Of a stretch of 32,717 nt of DNA, positions 5,987 through 13,313 are shown piece by piece (the first letter of the stretch is position 1; every line of letters starts with the position of its first letter). Both the position numbers and the translations under genes were made by a program. The notes under the pieces are model-generated. The model was not told the DNA's origin and ran no database searches. It saw only the letters and a program-made list of their open reading frames with translations. The stretch covers positions 1-32,717 of the forward strand of contig JAHIMR010000072.1 of the NCBI GenBank assembly GCA_018896525.1, written 5' to 3'. Origin of the DNA: Actinomycetota bacterium (GTDB taxonomy: Bacteria; Actinomycetota; Geothermincolia; Fen-727; Anoxymicrobiaceae).

Positions 5987-8434
5987 ATGCTGGTGCACTG
6001 TCCTTTATCGACACGGAGTTCCAGTATATTTGTGTTTCTATTGATGGCTTTGCTGGTCACGGCAATGCTGGTCCTGCTTGCAACCGGCAACGAGGCGCGG
6101 GCTGATTTGGGAATACAGGACACCCCCAGGACAACCAAGCTCATCTACCCGACCCCGGGCAACCCCGCCATCAAGGAGAGAGGGGAGAGTCTTACCATAG
6201 AGTACGATCCCCGTGAGTCATCCGGGACACAGCCCATCCCCGAGGTAACCGCGTTCAAGGTAACTGTTTCCTCGACCAACGATAAGTACCCGTATACGGC
6301 GGAACTTCCGGTCACCTCTTTCGAGGTAAAAGCCAGCGAGGTATGGTACTGGCTGAAGAACGCGAACTTCGAGGTCTATCACGTCACCGTCAACGTTCCG
6401 TACAGCCTGCCCGAGGACCTGTACGACCTTACCGTGAAGGCGAAGACCGGTTGCTCATGGGTGACCGACAGCCAGTCGCACGCCCTGAAGGCGTTGGACG
6501 AGTACAAGGACAACGACATCGAGGGGAGCACCGACCTGGCTATCCTGACCACCCCGGCGGTAGAGTCGGCCTTCGCCCCGGAGCCCGGGAGCGCGACTGA
6601 CGTTACCTGTACTATCAACAACTACCTGGAGAAGCCCCTTCCCGGCGCCTACGTGGAGTTTCCGATGCCCGTTTTATCGAACAAGTACTACTACAAGGTG
6701 GAGAACGGGTCTTTCGGGCACGTCTTCGACACCGGGAGCCACCGTGTGTGCCAGGTGCATACCGACGTCGCGGCGGGTTCCAGCGACACTCCCGCCACCA
6801 TGGCCCCCAGGGTCTTCAAGAGCGCGTCGACCGACACCAAGGCCTCAACGGGCTCGTTCAAGGTAAACAACGGGGCCGAGACGACGACCACCCGTAAGGT
6901 GACGCTCAACGTCAGCGCGTCGGACACCGGTGGGTCCGGCCTGAAGGACATGATGATATCCAACACCTCGGATTTCCAGGGTGCCGGGTGGGAGAAATAC
7001 GATTCGGAAAGGGAGTGGGCCCTGGCCGGGGGGACCGCCGGGCGCCGCAACGTGTACATGAAGTTCCGCGACATGGCGATGCCGGCCAACGTAAGCGCTG
7101 TCGTTGACGACGAGATAATGTACAGCCCGGCGGAGGACGAGGGAGGGCCGTCGTACACCTGGTACTTCGCGGAGGGATGCACGCGCGCCGGTTTCGAGCA
7201 GTGGCTCTCCATCCAGAACCCCAACGACAAAGAGTGCGACGTGGATATAACCTACATGACCGAGGACGGCGAGAACATCCCCCAGACGGTTACCGTCGGA
7301 GCCGAGAGCAGGCACACCGTCGACGTCAACAGCTTCGTCGGGCCCGAGCGTGACCTGTCCACGAAGGTAGAGGGTAACCTCCCCATCATGGTGGAGCGGC
7401 CGATGTACTTCAACTACCAGGGGATGTGGAAAGGCGGCCACGACGTTATCGGCACCAATAACCCCCGGACGAAGTGGTACTTCGCCGAAGGTTGCACCAG
7501 GGAGGAGCCCTCGGCCAACTTCCACACCTGGCTGTGCATGCAGAACCCCCAGGAAGAGGATGTCCAGGTGACAATAACCTACATGCCCGAGTCCGGGGAG
7601 AACCAGGTGAAGGAGGTCACCGTCCCGGCGCTGAGCAGGAAGACCGAGTGCGCCAACCGGGATGTGGGCCCGGGGCAGGACGTATCGATGATGGTGGAGT
7701 CTTCCAACGCCATAATCTGCGAGAGGCCGGTCTATTTCAGCTACCAGGGAGTGCAGGAGGGGGGTCACGACGTCATCGGGGCGGTGCAACCGGCCAACGA
7801 GTGGTACCTCGCTGAAGGTACCACCCACGAAGGGTTCTCTACCTACGTCTGCATGCAGAACCCCAATGACACCGAGGCCGGCGTGACGCTCGAGTACATG
7901 CTCCAGGAAGGCAGCGTCGATGACCAGGAACTGGTGATTCCCGCCACGAGCAGGAAGACCATCCTGGTGAACGATTGGGTGGGGCCGGCGCAGAACGTCT
8001 CCATCAAGGTCACCTCCGACAACCCGATAATCACCGAGCGACCCATGTACTTCAACTACGGCAGCGGATGTCCGGGGGGGCACTGCGTGGTGGGGGCGTC
8101 CTCCGCCATGGAGGAGTGGTACTTCGCCGAGGGTTGCACGCGGGCAGGGTTCAACCAGTGGCTGAGCATCCAGAACCCAACCGAGAATGACGCCGTGGTG
8201 CTAATCAACTATATGTGGGAAGACGGTACCAACCTGAAAGAGAGTGTGGAGGTTCCCGCCGGGTCGCGCGCTACGGTCGACGTCAACAGTAGCATGGCCG
8301 GAAGCGAACACGACATATCGGCGACCGTAATCTCGGAGGTGCCGGTAATCGTGGAGAGGCCCATGTACTTCAACTACAAAGGCATCTGGCCGGGCAGCCA
8401 CTGCGTGGTGGGTTCATGCATCGACACCGAGTAG
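5987..8434 (+). CDS. Secreted protein with four C-terminal WYFAEG/ERPMYFNY repeats
   Basis: This 815-aa protein has a signal peptide (hydrophobic stretch about residues 14-33, cleavage near ATGNEARA). The N-terminal half is beta-rich, with an Ig-like region around 290-380 (VTLNVSASDTGGSG ... YMKFRDMAMPANVSAV). Four tandem repeats of about 105 residues start at W392, W497, W606 and W711. Each begins WY(F/L)AEG.T, contains (I/M)QNP and an SR.T segment, and ends near (I/C)ERP.YF.Y....GGH..(I/V)G. The protein stops right after repeat four, without LPXTG, LysM or transmembrane anchor. Such repeats are common in some deep Actinomycetota, where the role is unknown. A surface or extracellular adhesive/structural role is inferred. 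GAAGGGG lies seven bases before ATG. The gene appears to be monocistronic. Confidence 0.85.
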   Translation: MLVHCPLSTRSSSIFVFLLMALLVTAMLVLLATGNEARADLGIQDTPRTTKLIYPTPGNPAIKERGESLTIEYDPRESSGTQPIPEVTAFKVTVSSTNDKYPYTAELPVTSFEVKASEVWYWLKNANFEVYHVTVNVPYSLPEDLYDLTVKAKTGCSWVTDSQSHALKALDEYKDNDIEGSTDLAILTTPAVESAFAPEPGSATDVTCTINNYLEKPLPGAYVEFPMPVLSNKYYYKVENGSFGHVFDTGSHRVCQVHTDVAAGSSDTPATMAPRVFKSASTDTKASTGSFKVNNGAETTTTRKVTLNVSASDTGGSGLKDMMISNTSDFQGAGWEKYDSEREWALAGGTAGRRNVYMKFRDMAMPANVSAVVDDEIMYSPAEDEGGPSYTWYFAEGCTRAGFEQWLSIQNPNDKECDVDITYMTEDGENIPQTVTVGAESRHTVDVNSFVGPERDLSTKVEGNLPIMVERPMYFNYQGMWKGGHDVIGTNNPRTKWYFAEGCTREEPSANFHTWLCMQNPQEEDVQVTITYMPESGENQVKEVTVPALSRKTECANRDVGPGQDVSMMVESSNAIICERPVYFSYQGVQEGGHDVIGAVQPANEWYLAEGTTHEGFSTYVCMQNPNDTEAGVTLEYMLQEGSVDDQELVIPATSRKTILVNDWVGPAQNVSIKVTSDNPIITERPMYFNYGSGCPGGHCVVGASSAMEEWYFAEGCTRAGFNQWLSIQNPTENDAVVLINYMWEDGTNLKESVEVPAGSRATVDVNSSMAGSEHDISATVISEVPVIVERPMYFNYKGIWPGSHCVVGSCIDTE

Positions 8435-8438
8435 GAGA

Positions 8439-8470
8439 CCGCCGGGCCGCAACCCCGTAAGCCCCGGCGG
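8439..8470 (+). terminator. Hairpin after the secreted repeat protein gene
   Basis: CCGCCGGG (8439-8446) pairs with CCCGGCGG (8463-8470) around a 16-base loop, five bases after the stop codon. No T tract follows, so its efficiency as an intrinsic terminator is uncertain. Confidence 0.4.
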
Positions 8471-8476
8471 GCCCAT

Positions 8477-8638
8477 AGTGCCCCGTTCCATAGATACGGT
8501 TAAGCACCGAGAGCGTGGCGCCGCTCCGGCAAGGCGCGCGACCGAGTCGTACTCCTGGAGTACGTCGAGGGAGCGGAACGAAGCAGGAGTGGACGGGAGC
8601 GGCGTTCGAATGCCAGCGTATTTATGGAACGAGGTACT
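8477..8638 (+). mobile_element. Foldback element, copy C
   Basis: This is a 162-bp copy. Its ends are AGTGCCCCGTTCCATAGATA and, reverse-complemented, AGTACCTCGTTCCATAAATA, both of the GTTCCATA subtype. The orientation is opposite to copies A, B and F. It lies between the secreted repeat protein gene and the lipoprotein gene. Confidence 0.85.
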
Positions 8639-8701
8639 TAATGCCGGCAATGCCGGGTGGTGTTCTGGCGCCTCTATACACCGGATGCGGAGGCGTTGTT
8701 G

Positions 8702-8707
8702 TATAAT
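8702..8707 (+). promoter_or_regulatory. -10 box of the lipoprotein gene
   Basis: A perfect TATAAT lies 37 bases upstream of the TTG start at 8744. No convincing -35 is seen (the 17-bp position reads CACCGG). The promoter is downstream of copy C, so this transcript does not depend on the element. Confidence 0.45.
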
Positions 8708-8743
8708 CTGGGGCACTAAGCAGGCTTCAATGGAGGTGTCATT

Positions 8744-9277
8744 TTGAGACGTTGGTCAAGAGAGCCGGGCCGGGCGGCCCGCGCGATGATGGCGGTGGTA
8801 CTGTCAGCCGCGTTGGTTTCCGTTTCAATTCTTGGTTCCGGTTGCGGGCCGGCCGATCCCCAGCAGGTGGTCCAGAAGTTCCTTGCCGCTATAGAGGAGG
8901 GCAACTGGTACGGGTACCTGGCTTCAATACTGCCCGAAGAGGTAAGGGCAGTGACCAGTGAAGAGATGAACCTGAGGCGGGAAGCGTTCAGCGAGCAACA
9001 GGAGGAGTTCGAGGACGTCAAGCTGGAAGTAAAGCAGGACGGGAATGACAAGGATGTGGCTACCGTCATAATAGTGGGGGGCACGGTGAGCCGGAAGAAC
9101 ACCGAGACCGGAGAGATGGAGACCAGGGACCTCGCCGAGTTTCCCGAGGAGCAGCGCACCATAATGACCAGGAAGTATAAGGGCCGGTGGTACGTGGATA
9201 TCGTGCTGGCTACCGAAACCATACAGCCTGAAGAAGTGGAGATGGAAGAGATCGAGGTCGAGGAGCCGCGGAAGTAA
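8744..9277 (+). CDS. Putative lipoprotein with a DUF4878/NTF2-like body
   Basis: This 177-aa protein has an arginine-rich N-terminus, a hydrophobic segment (about residues 15-30) and a lipobox-like LGSGC with C34 as the lipidation site. The body (QQVVQKFLAAIEEGNWYGY ... YKGRWYVDIVL) resembles small DUF4878/NTF2-like extracytoplasmic proteins, and the tail is very acidic (EEVEMEEIEVEE). The start is TTG 8744 with GGAGGTG five bases upstream, and no ATG fits the signal peptide. It is followed after about 40 bp by a TPR gene and then a HAD phosphatase, as in mycobacteria, where a lipoprotein gene occupies the same place. The function is unknown. Confidence 0.75.
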   Translation: MRRWSREPGRAARAMMAVVLSAALVSVSILGSGCGPADPQQVVQKFLAAIEEGNWYGYLASILPEEVRAVTSEEMNLRREAFSEQQEEFEDVKLEVKQDGNDKDVATVIIVGGTVSRKNTETGEMETRDLAEFPEEQRTIMTRKYKGRWYVDIVLATETIQPEEVEMEEIEVEEPRK

Positions 9278-9316
9278 CGGCAGGCCGTCTTGCCGGCTCA
9301 TGGAAGCGAAGCACTG

Positions 9317-9685
9317 ATGAGCGTAGAAGATGATGAAGAGTCCGCATACACGTTGCTGGAGCGCGGAAAAGGGCTGCTTGAGAGTGGAAACCCGGCCAAG
9401 GCGGTGGTACTGCTCCAGAGAGCCCTGGTGGCGGAACCACGGAAGGGTTCGATCCTGGAAATGCTGGGTAGAGCCGAGTACTCCTGCGGGCGGTACCAGG
9501 CCGCGTCCGTACGTTTCGAGGACGCCCTGGAGGTGGACCCCACCAACGATTACGCCCACTACTGCCTGGGGCTATGCTGCCTGAAGACGAAGAGCGGGAG
9601 AAAAGCGGGCGGGCATTTCAAGCTCGCTTGGCAGTTGAGCCCAAAGGAGATGTACAGTGAGATGGCGGCGCGTTTCGGGGCGTAG
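9317..9685 (+). CDS. TPR-repeat protein
   Basis: The 122-aa product is almost entirely tetratricopeptide repeat. Helical pairs occur at about residues 10-42 (LLESGNPAKAVVLLQRALVAEP), 44-77 (GRYQAASVRFEDALEVDPTN) and 78-110 (HYCLGLCCLKTKSG). It is probably a cytoplasmic protein-interaction module, with no signal peptide. I chose ATG 9317, which has GGAAG about ten bases upstream. TTG 9290 in the same frame is possible and would add nine residues. It lies 39 bp after the lipoprotein gene and is likely cotranscribed. Confidence 0.7.
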   Translation: MSVEDDEESAYTLLERGKGLLESGNPAKAVVLLQRALVAEPRKGSILEMLGRAEYSCGRYQAASVRFEDALEVDPTNDYAHYCLGLCCLKTKSGRKAGGHFKLAWQLSPKEMYSEMAARFGA

Positions 9686-9726
9686 TGGGGGCCGTTTCCA
9701 GTCGACTCTGCGGGGGTTTTAAGCTA

Positions 9727-9888
9727 AGTGCCCCGTTCCATGGATACGGTTAAGCACCGAGAGCGTGGCGCCGCTCCGGCAAGGCGCGCGACCGAGTCGT
9801 ACTCCTGGAGTACGCCTGCGGAGCGGAACGCAGCCGGAGTGGACGGGAGCGGCGTTCGAATGCCAGCGTAATTATGGAGCGGGGCACT
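9727..9888 (+). mobile_element. Foldback element, copy D
   Basis: This 162-bp copy starts AGTGCCCCGTTCCATGGATA and its reverse-complemented right end reads AGTGCCCCGCTCCATAATTA. It lies between the TPR gene and the HAD phosphatase gene, directly followed by a partial copy. Confidence 0.85.
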
Positions 9889-9891
9889 TCT

Positions 9892-9983
9892 GCGTACTCC
9901 TGTAGTACGCCTGCGGAGCGGAACGCAGCCGGAGTGGACGGGAGCGGCGTTCGAATGCCAGCGTAATTATGGACCAGGGTATT
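9892..9983 (+). repeat. Foldback element, partial copy D' (right half)
   Basis: This is about 92 bp of the right half only. It shares with copy D features absent elsewhere (GCCTGCGGAGCGGAACGCAG and GCGTAATTATGGA), with about one mismatch until the terminal bases. It looks like a local tandem duplication of the right half of D. Its end lies five bases before the HAD phosphatase start. Confidence 0.78.
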
Positions 9984-9988
9984 AAGTA

Positions 9989-10798
9989 ATGACGTCATTG
10001 GTAGACCGCTACGAAGGATTCATAATAGACCTTGACGGGGTTATCTACCTGTTGCACGACCTTATACCTGGGTCAGCCGGGGTTATCAACCACATGCAGG
10101 AGGCGGGAATTCCATTTATCTTCCTGACAAACAACTCTTCAGCAACACCCCGGATGTACGTGGATAGGCTGAGGAAGCATGGCATCGAGATAGGGCCGGG
10201 CAATATAGTCTCCCCACCCGCTGTGATCAAGCGGAACCTGGAGATGGGCTGGACCGGGGGCAGAGAAGGCGCCGGGGGTACCGCGTTCGTGGTGGGGGAG
10301 GAAGGACTCATCAGGCAGATAGAGGAGGCGGGCCTCGAACTGGTGAGCGGCGAGGAGGCGAAACGCGCCGAATACGTCTTCGTCGGCTGGGACCGTAACC
10401 TCACCTACGAGAAGCTCAAGACCGCGGTGGTGGCAATCAGAAACGGCGCCCGGTACATCGCCACCAACACTGACGCCACCTATCCCACGCCCGAGGGCCT
10501 GTGGCCGGGGGCCGGCTCCATCGTGGCGGCGGTCACTTGCGGCTCGGGGAGGGAGCCTGAGGTTGCCGGAAAGCCGAACCCACAGATAGTCGAGCTGGCG
10601 CTCGAGAGGATGGGAGTGGAAGCACGGTCCGCCCTCCTGGTGGGGGACCGCCTTGACACCGACATCGCGGCAGGCCTGGCGGCCGGGGTGGATACGTTAC
10701 TGGTCCTGACCGGCGTATCGAGCGCCCTGGAGGCGGAGGAGACAGGAATAAGTCCCACTCACATCAGGGACGACTTAGGGGCTTTGCTAGACCCTTAG
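9989..10798 (+). CDS. HAD-IIA family phosphatase
   Basis: This 269-aa protein has the HAD motifs in order: I, FIIDLDGVIY (about 12-21) with both aspartates; II, FLTNNSS (about 45-51); III, lysine in GKPNPQIVELAL; and IV, VGDRLDTDIAAG. A C2-type (NagD-like) cap lies between II and III. It would dephosphorylate small phosphorylated metabolites. The mycobacterial gene in the same position (Rv1692) is known as a glycerol-3-phosphate phosphatase, so that substrate is plausible here by synteny. ATG 9989 has only AGGG, supplied by the adjoining foldback fragment, as a ribosome binding site. Confidence 0.88.
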   Translation: MTSLVDRYEGFIIDLDGVIYLLHDLIPGSAGVINHMQEAGIPFIFLTNNSSATPRMYVDRLRKHGIEIGPGNIVSPPAVIKRNLEMGWTGGREGAGGTAFVVGEEGLIRQIEEAGLELVSGEEAKRAEYVFVGWDRNLTYEKLKTAVVAIRNGARYIATNTDATYPTPEGLWPGAGSIVAAVTCGSGREPEVAGKPNPQIVELALERMGVEARSALLVGDRLDTDIAAGLAAGVDTLLVLTGVSSALEAEETGISPTHIRDDLGALLDP

Positions 10799-10805
10799 GT
10801 TAGTA

Positions 10806-10836
10806 TGGTAGAATATCATCTGCTCAACTGATGATA
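10806..10836 (+). promoter_or_regulatory. Extended -10 box with overlapping inverted repeat
   Basis: TGGTAGAAT (10806-10814) fits an extended -10. It runs into a perfect 7-bp inverted repeat, TATCATC (10814-10820) with GATGATA (10830-10836), which could be an operator or a weak terminator of the HAD gene. It lies upstream of element copy E and the PaaK-type ligase. Confidence 0.35.
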
Positions 10837-10840
10837 AGTA

Positions 10841-10962
10841 TGTGCTCCGTTCCGTAGATACGGTTAAGCACCGAGAGCGTCGAAGCGCCGCTCCGGCAAG
10901 GCGCGCGACCGAAGTGGATGCAGCGGCGTTCGAATGCCAGCGTATTTATGGAGCGGGGTACC
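10841..10962 (+). mobile_element. Foldback element, copy E (internally deleted)
   Basis: The ends match the family (left TGTGCTCCGTTCCGTAGATA, reverse-complemented right GGTACCCCGCTCCATAAATA). The unit is only 122 bp, because about 40 bp with the central GTACTCC/GGAGTAC hairpin is missing. It lies immediately upstream of the ligase ribosome binding site. Confidence 0.8.
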
Positions 10963-10978
10963 AAAGGTGGTGACTGTG

Positions 10979-12274
10979 ATGTATAACCCTGAGATCGAGA
11001 CAATGGACCGGGAGGAGATAGCGAGCCTGCAGCTGGAGAGGCTGAAGGCGACGGTGAAACGTTGCGAGGAGAAGGTCCCGTTTTACCGGAAGAAACTACG
11101 TGACGCTGGAGTTAGCTGGAAGGACATCAAGGCCCTCGACGATGTGGAGAAACTTCCGTTTACCACCAAGAGCGACCTGAGGGACAACTACCCGTTCGGC
11201 ATGTTCGCTGTACCTACCCGCGATATCGTCAGAATACACGCCTCAAGCGGGACCACCGGACAGCCGACGGTGGTAGGGTACACCGCCAGGGACATCGATG
11301 TATGGTCCGAGCTGATGGCAAGGTCCATCGTGGTGGGAATGGGCGAGAAGACGGACATAATACAGGTCGCCTACGGCTACGGGTTGTTCACCGGGGGCCT
11401 GGGGTTTCACTACGGGGTAGAGCGGCTGGGGGCCTCGGCAATCCCGATATCGGGCGGGAACACCAAGCGCCAGATACGGGTGATGGTGGACCTGGGGACC
11501 ACGATCCTCTGCTGCACACCGTCGTACGCCCTGTTCATGGCCGAGACTGCCGCTGAGATGGGTGTTGATTTCAAGCAACTGAAGCTGAAGTCGGGCATCT
11601 TCGGGGCCGAGCCGTGGAGCGACCAGATGCGCGACAAGGTAGAGAGACTGTTGAACCTCTCGGCGTTTGACATATATGGACTGAGCGAGGTCATGGGGCC
11701 TGGAGTCTCGATCGAGTGCGAGCAGAAGAAAGGGCTGCACATTTTCGAGGACGCGTTTCTAGCCGAGATCATCAATCCCGAATCCGGAAAACGGCTTGCA
11801 GTCGGTGAGCAGGGCGAACTGGTGTTCACCACCTTGAACAAGGAAGGCCTGCCGCTTCTGCGGTATCGCACCAGGGACATCACCTCCCTTGACGATACTC
11901 CCTGCGAATGCGGGAGGACGCATGTGAGGATGAGAAGGGTAAGGGGCCGTACCGACGACATGCTTATCATCAGGGGTGTGAACGTTTTCCCGTCCCAGAT
12001 CGAGTCGGTGCTGATGGAAATAGAAGGGGTGTCCCCCCATTACCAGTTAATTGTGGACCGGGAGGCCGGCCTCGACATCCTGGAGGTGCAGGTCGAGGTT
12101 TCCGAAGAGATGTTCTCCGACCGGATACAGGGGCTCGAGGAGTGGCAGGATGTCATCAGGGGGGAGATCCAGAGCTACCTGGGCATAGGGGTGAAGGTGA
12201 TCCTGGTGGAACCCAGGAGCCTGGCGCGCAGCGAAGGCAAAGCAGTGCGGGTAGTAGATAATCGAGAGGTCTAG
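10979..12274 (+). CDS. Phenylacetate-CoA ligase family protein (PaaK-type)
   Basis: This 431-aa AMP-forming ligase activates an aryl or other carboxylate to its CoA thioester. The adenylate-forming signature is [16 protein letters not shown] (about residues 82-97). [12 protein letters not shown], a Y-RTRDITS segment and [19 protein letters not shown] follow in the order typical of PaaK. ATG 10979 has AAAGGTGGTGA five bases upstream. An upstream ATG at 10934 lies inside the foldback element and is rejected. The next gene is a tandem ACT protein, and such ligase-ACT pairs are common in anaerobes that oxidise aromatic 2-oxoacids. The true substrate is not shown. Confidence 0.9.
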   Translation: MYNPEIETMDREEIASLQLERLKATVKRCEEKVPFYRKKLRDAGVSWKDIKALDDVEKLPFTTKSDLRDNYPFGMFAVPTRDIVRIHASSGTTGQPTVVGYTARDIDVWSELMARSIVVGMGEKTDIIQVAYGYGLFTGGLGFHYGVERLGASAIPISGGNTKRQIRVMVDLGTTILCCTPSYALFMAETAAEMGVDFKQLKLKSGIFGAEPWSDQMRDKVERLLNLSAFDIYGLSEVMGPGVSIECEQKKGLHIFEDAFLAEIINPESGKRLAVGEQGELVFTTLNKEGLPLLRYRTRDITSLDDTPCECGRTHVRMRRVRGRTDDMLIIRGVNVFPSQIESVLMEIEGVSPHYQLIVDREAGLDILEVQVEVSEEMFSDRIQGLEEWQDVIRGEIQSYLGIGVKVILVEPRSLARSEGKAVRVVDNREV

Positions 12275-12287
12275 CGGGGGGGGTCCC

Positions 12288-12719
12288 ATGACTGTCAAGC
12301 AGGTATCCGTCTTTCTCGAGAACAAGTCCGGAAGGCTACTGGACATGACCCGCCGCCTTGGCGAGTCGGGAGTGAACGTAAGGGCCATGTGCGTGGCCGA
12401 CACCAGCGAGTTCGGCGTGGTGCGGCTGATCGCCGATGATCCCGAAAAGGCCCGGGACGTTCTGCGGGAGCACGGGTTTATCGTGAAGGAGACCAATGTA
12501 ATAGCGGTCGAGGTGGAAGACCGGCCGGGGGGGCTTTCCGAGATAATCAAGCCCCTGGTGGGCCAGGAGATGAACATCGAGTACCTTTACTGCTTTCTGG
12601 AGAAGTCCGGCAAGAACGCGGTGGTGATCATAAGGGTGGATGAGGCGGAGCAGGGGATTGGGGCGCTCAAGGTTGCGGGCTTCCGGGTTATCCCCGAAGA
12701 AGAGTTATATTCGATGTGA
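12288..12719 (+). CDS. Tandem ACT-domain protein
   Basis: This 143-aa protein is composed of two ACT domains, about residues 4-66 (KQVSVFLENKSGRLLDMTRRL) and 70-135 (VIAVEVEDRPGGLSEIIKPL), each with the usual glycine turn before the first helix. ACT domains bind amino acids. It starts 13 bp after the ligase gene with a G-rich binding site and is likely cotranscribed, so it may sense an aromatic amino acid for control of the ligase. That role is inferred. Confidence 0.87.
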   Translation: MTVKQVSVFLENKSGRLLDMTRRLGESGVNVRAMCVADTSEFGVVRLIADDPEKARDVLREHGFIVKETNVIAVEVEDRPGGLSEIIKPLVGQEMNIEYLYCFLEKSGKNAVVIIRVDEAEQGIGALKVAGFRVIPEEELYSM

Positions 12720-12726
12720 GGGAGCC

Positions 12727-13146
12727 ATGGCGGTCACCAGCAACTACTTTTCCCTGAAGACGAATGGGAACGGCGAGATAATCGATATAACAGGCAACGT
12801 TTCCCAGTCGGTGATGGAATCGGGTATTACCTCGGGTATCGTAACTGTTTTCGCTCCGGGGTCCACCGCCGGCGTTACTACCATAGAGTTCGAGCCTGGA
12901 TTGGTGGAGGACATGGACGACATGTTTGACCGGCTGATACCGCGGGACCGTGAGTACCATCATAATCTTCGGTGGCATGACGGAAACGGGCACTCGCACG
13001 TCCGGGCATCGCTCCTGGGGCCGTCGCTGACCGTTCCGTTTGAAGGCGGCAAGCTCAAGCTTGGCATCTGGCAGCAGATCGTCCTGGTGGATTTCGACAA
13101 TAAGGCCAGGGATCGGGAGATGATCTGCCAGGTGATCGGGGAGTAA
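12727..13146 (+). CDS. YjbQ/UPF0047 family protein
   Basis: This 139-aa protein has the family signatures FAPGSTAGVTTIEFEPG and NGHSHVRASLLGPSLTVPF, then GKLKLGIWQQIVLVDFD. E. coli YjbQ has been described as having weak thiamine phosphate synthase activity, but the physiological role is unresolved. The start is ATG 12727, seven bases after the ACT gene stop, with GAGGGAG only two bases upstream. The longer frame from 12640 overlaps the ACT gene and is not conserved. Confidence 0.88.
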   Translation: MAVTSNYFSLKTNGNGEIIDITGNVSQSVMESGITSGIVTVFAPGSTAGVTTIEFEPGLVEDMDDMFDRLIPRDREYHHNLRWHDGNGHSHVRASLLGPSLTVPFEGGKLKLGIWQQIVLVDFDNKARDREMICQVIGE

Positions 13147-13222
13147 CCGCCACCCAAACGGTGCCTGGCTCAGGTGTTGTCGTTCGACCCTCCACCCAAA
13201 CCGCTCTCCATAATGCAACGCA

Positions 13223-13235
13223 GGTGCCTGGCACC
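13223..13235. repeat. Short REP-like palindrome
   Basis: GGTGCCTGGCACC is a perfect 6-bp palindrome around one base, related in core sequence to the larger REP palindromes here. A similar imperfect core (GGTGCCTGGCTC) lies near 13159. These look like degenerate relatives of the transposase-linked repeats. Confidence 0.45.
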
Positions 13236-13260
13236 ACGTCTATACACGATAACGCCAGAC

Positions 13261-13297
13261 AAATGACGCACTGGTGCCTGTCACCAGTGCGTCATTT
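13261..13297. terminator. Solo REP palindrome between convergent genes
   Basis: AAATGACGCACTGGTG (13261-13276) is perfectly complementary to CACCAGTGCGTCATTT (13282-13297), with loop CCTGT. This 16-bp perfect stem shares ACTGGT-CCTGTCACCAGTGCGTCATTT with the repeats flanking the RAYT gene, about 6.6 kb away. It sits between the ends of yjbQ (plus) and the M28-like gene (minus), so it probably also acts as a bidirectional terminator. Confidence 0.7.
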
Positions 13298-13313
13298 CCT
13301 TCAGCCCGGGGCA

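Noticed and set aside
6845-8083. 412-aa open frame antisense to the secreted repeat protein
   Set aside because: It exists because of codon bias on the opposite strand, and its repeats only reflect the sense repeats.
9842-9880. tRNA T-arm-like GTTCGAAT in the foldback elements
   Set aside because: The flanking bases do not form a five-base T stem, and no acceptor or anticodon arms are present. The same motif occurs in every element copy as part of its palindrome.
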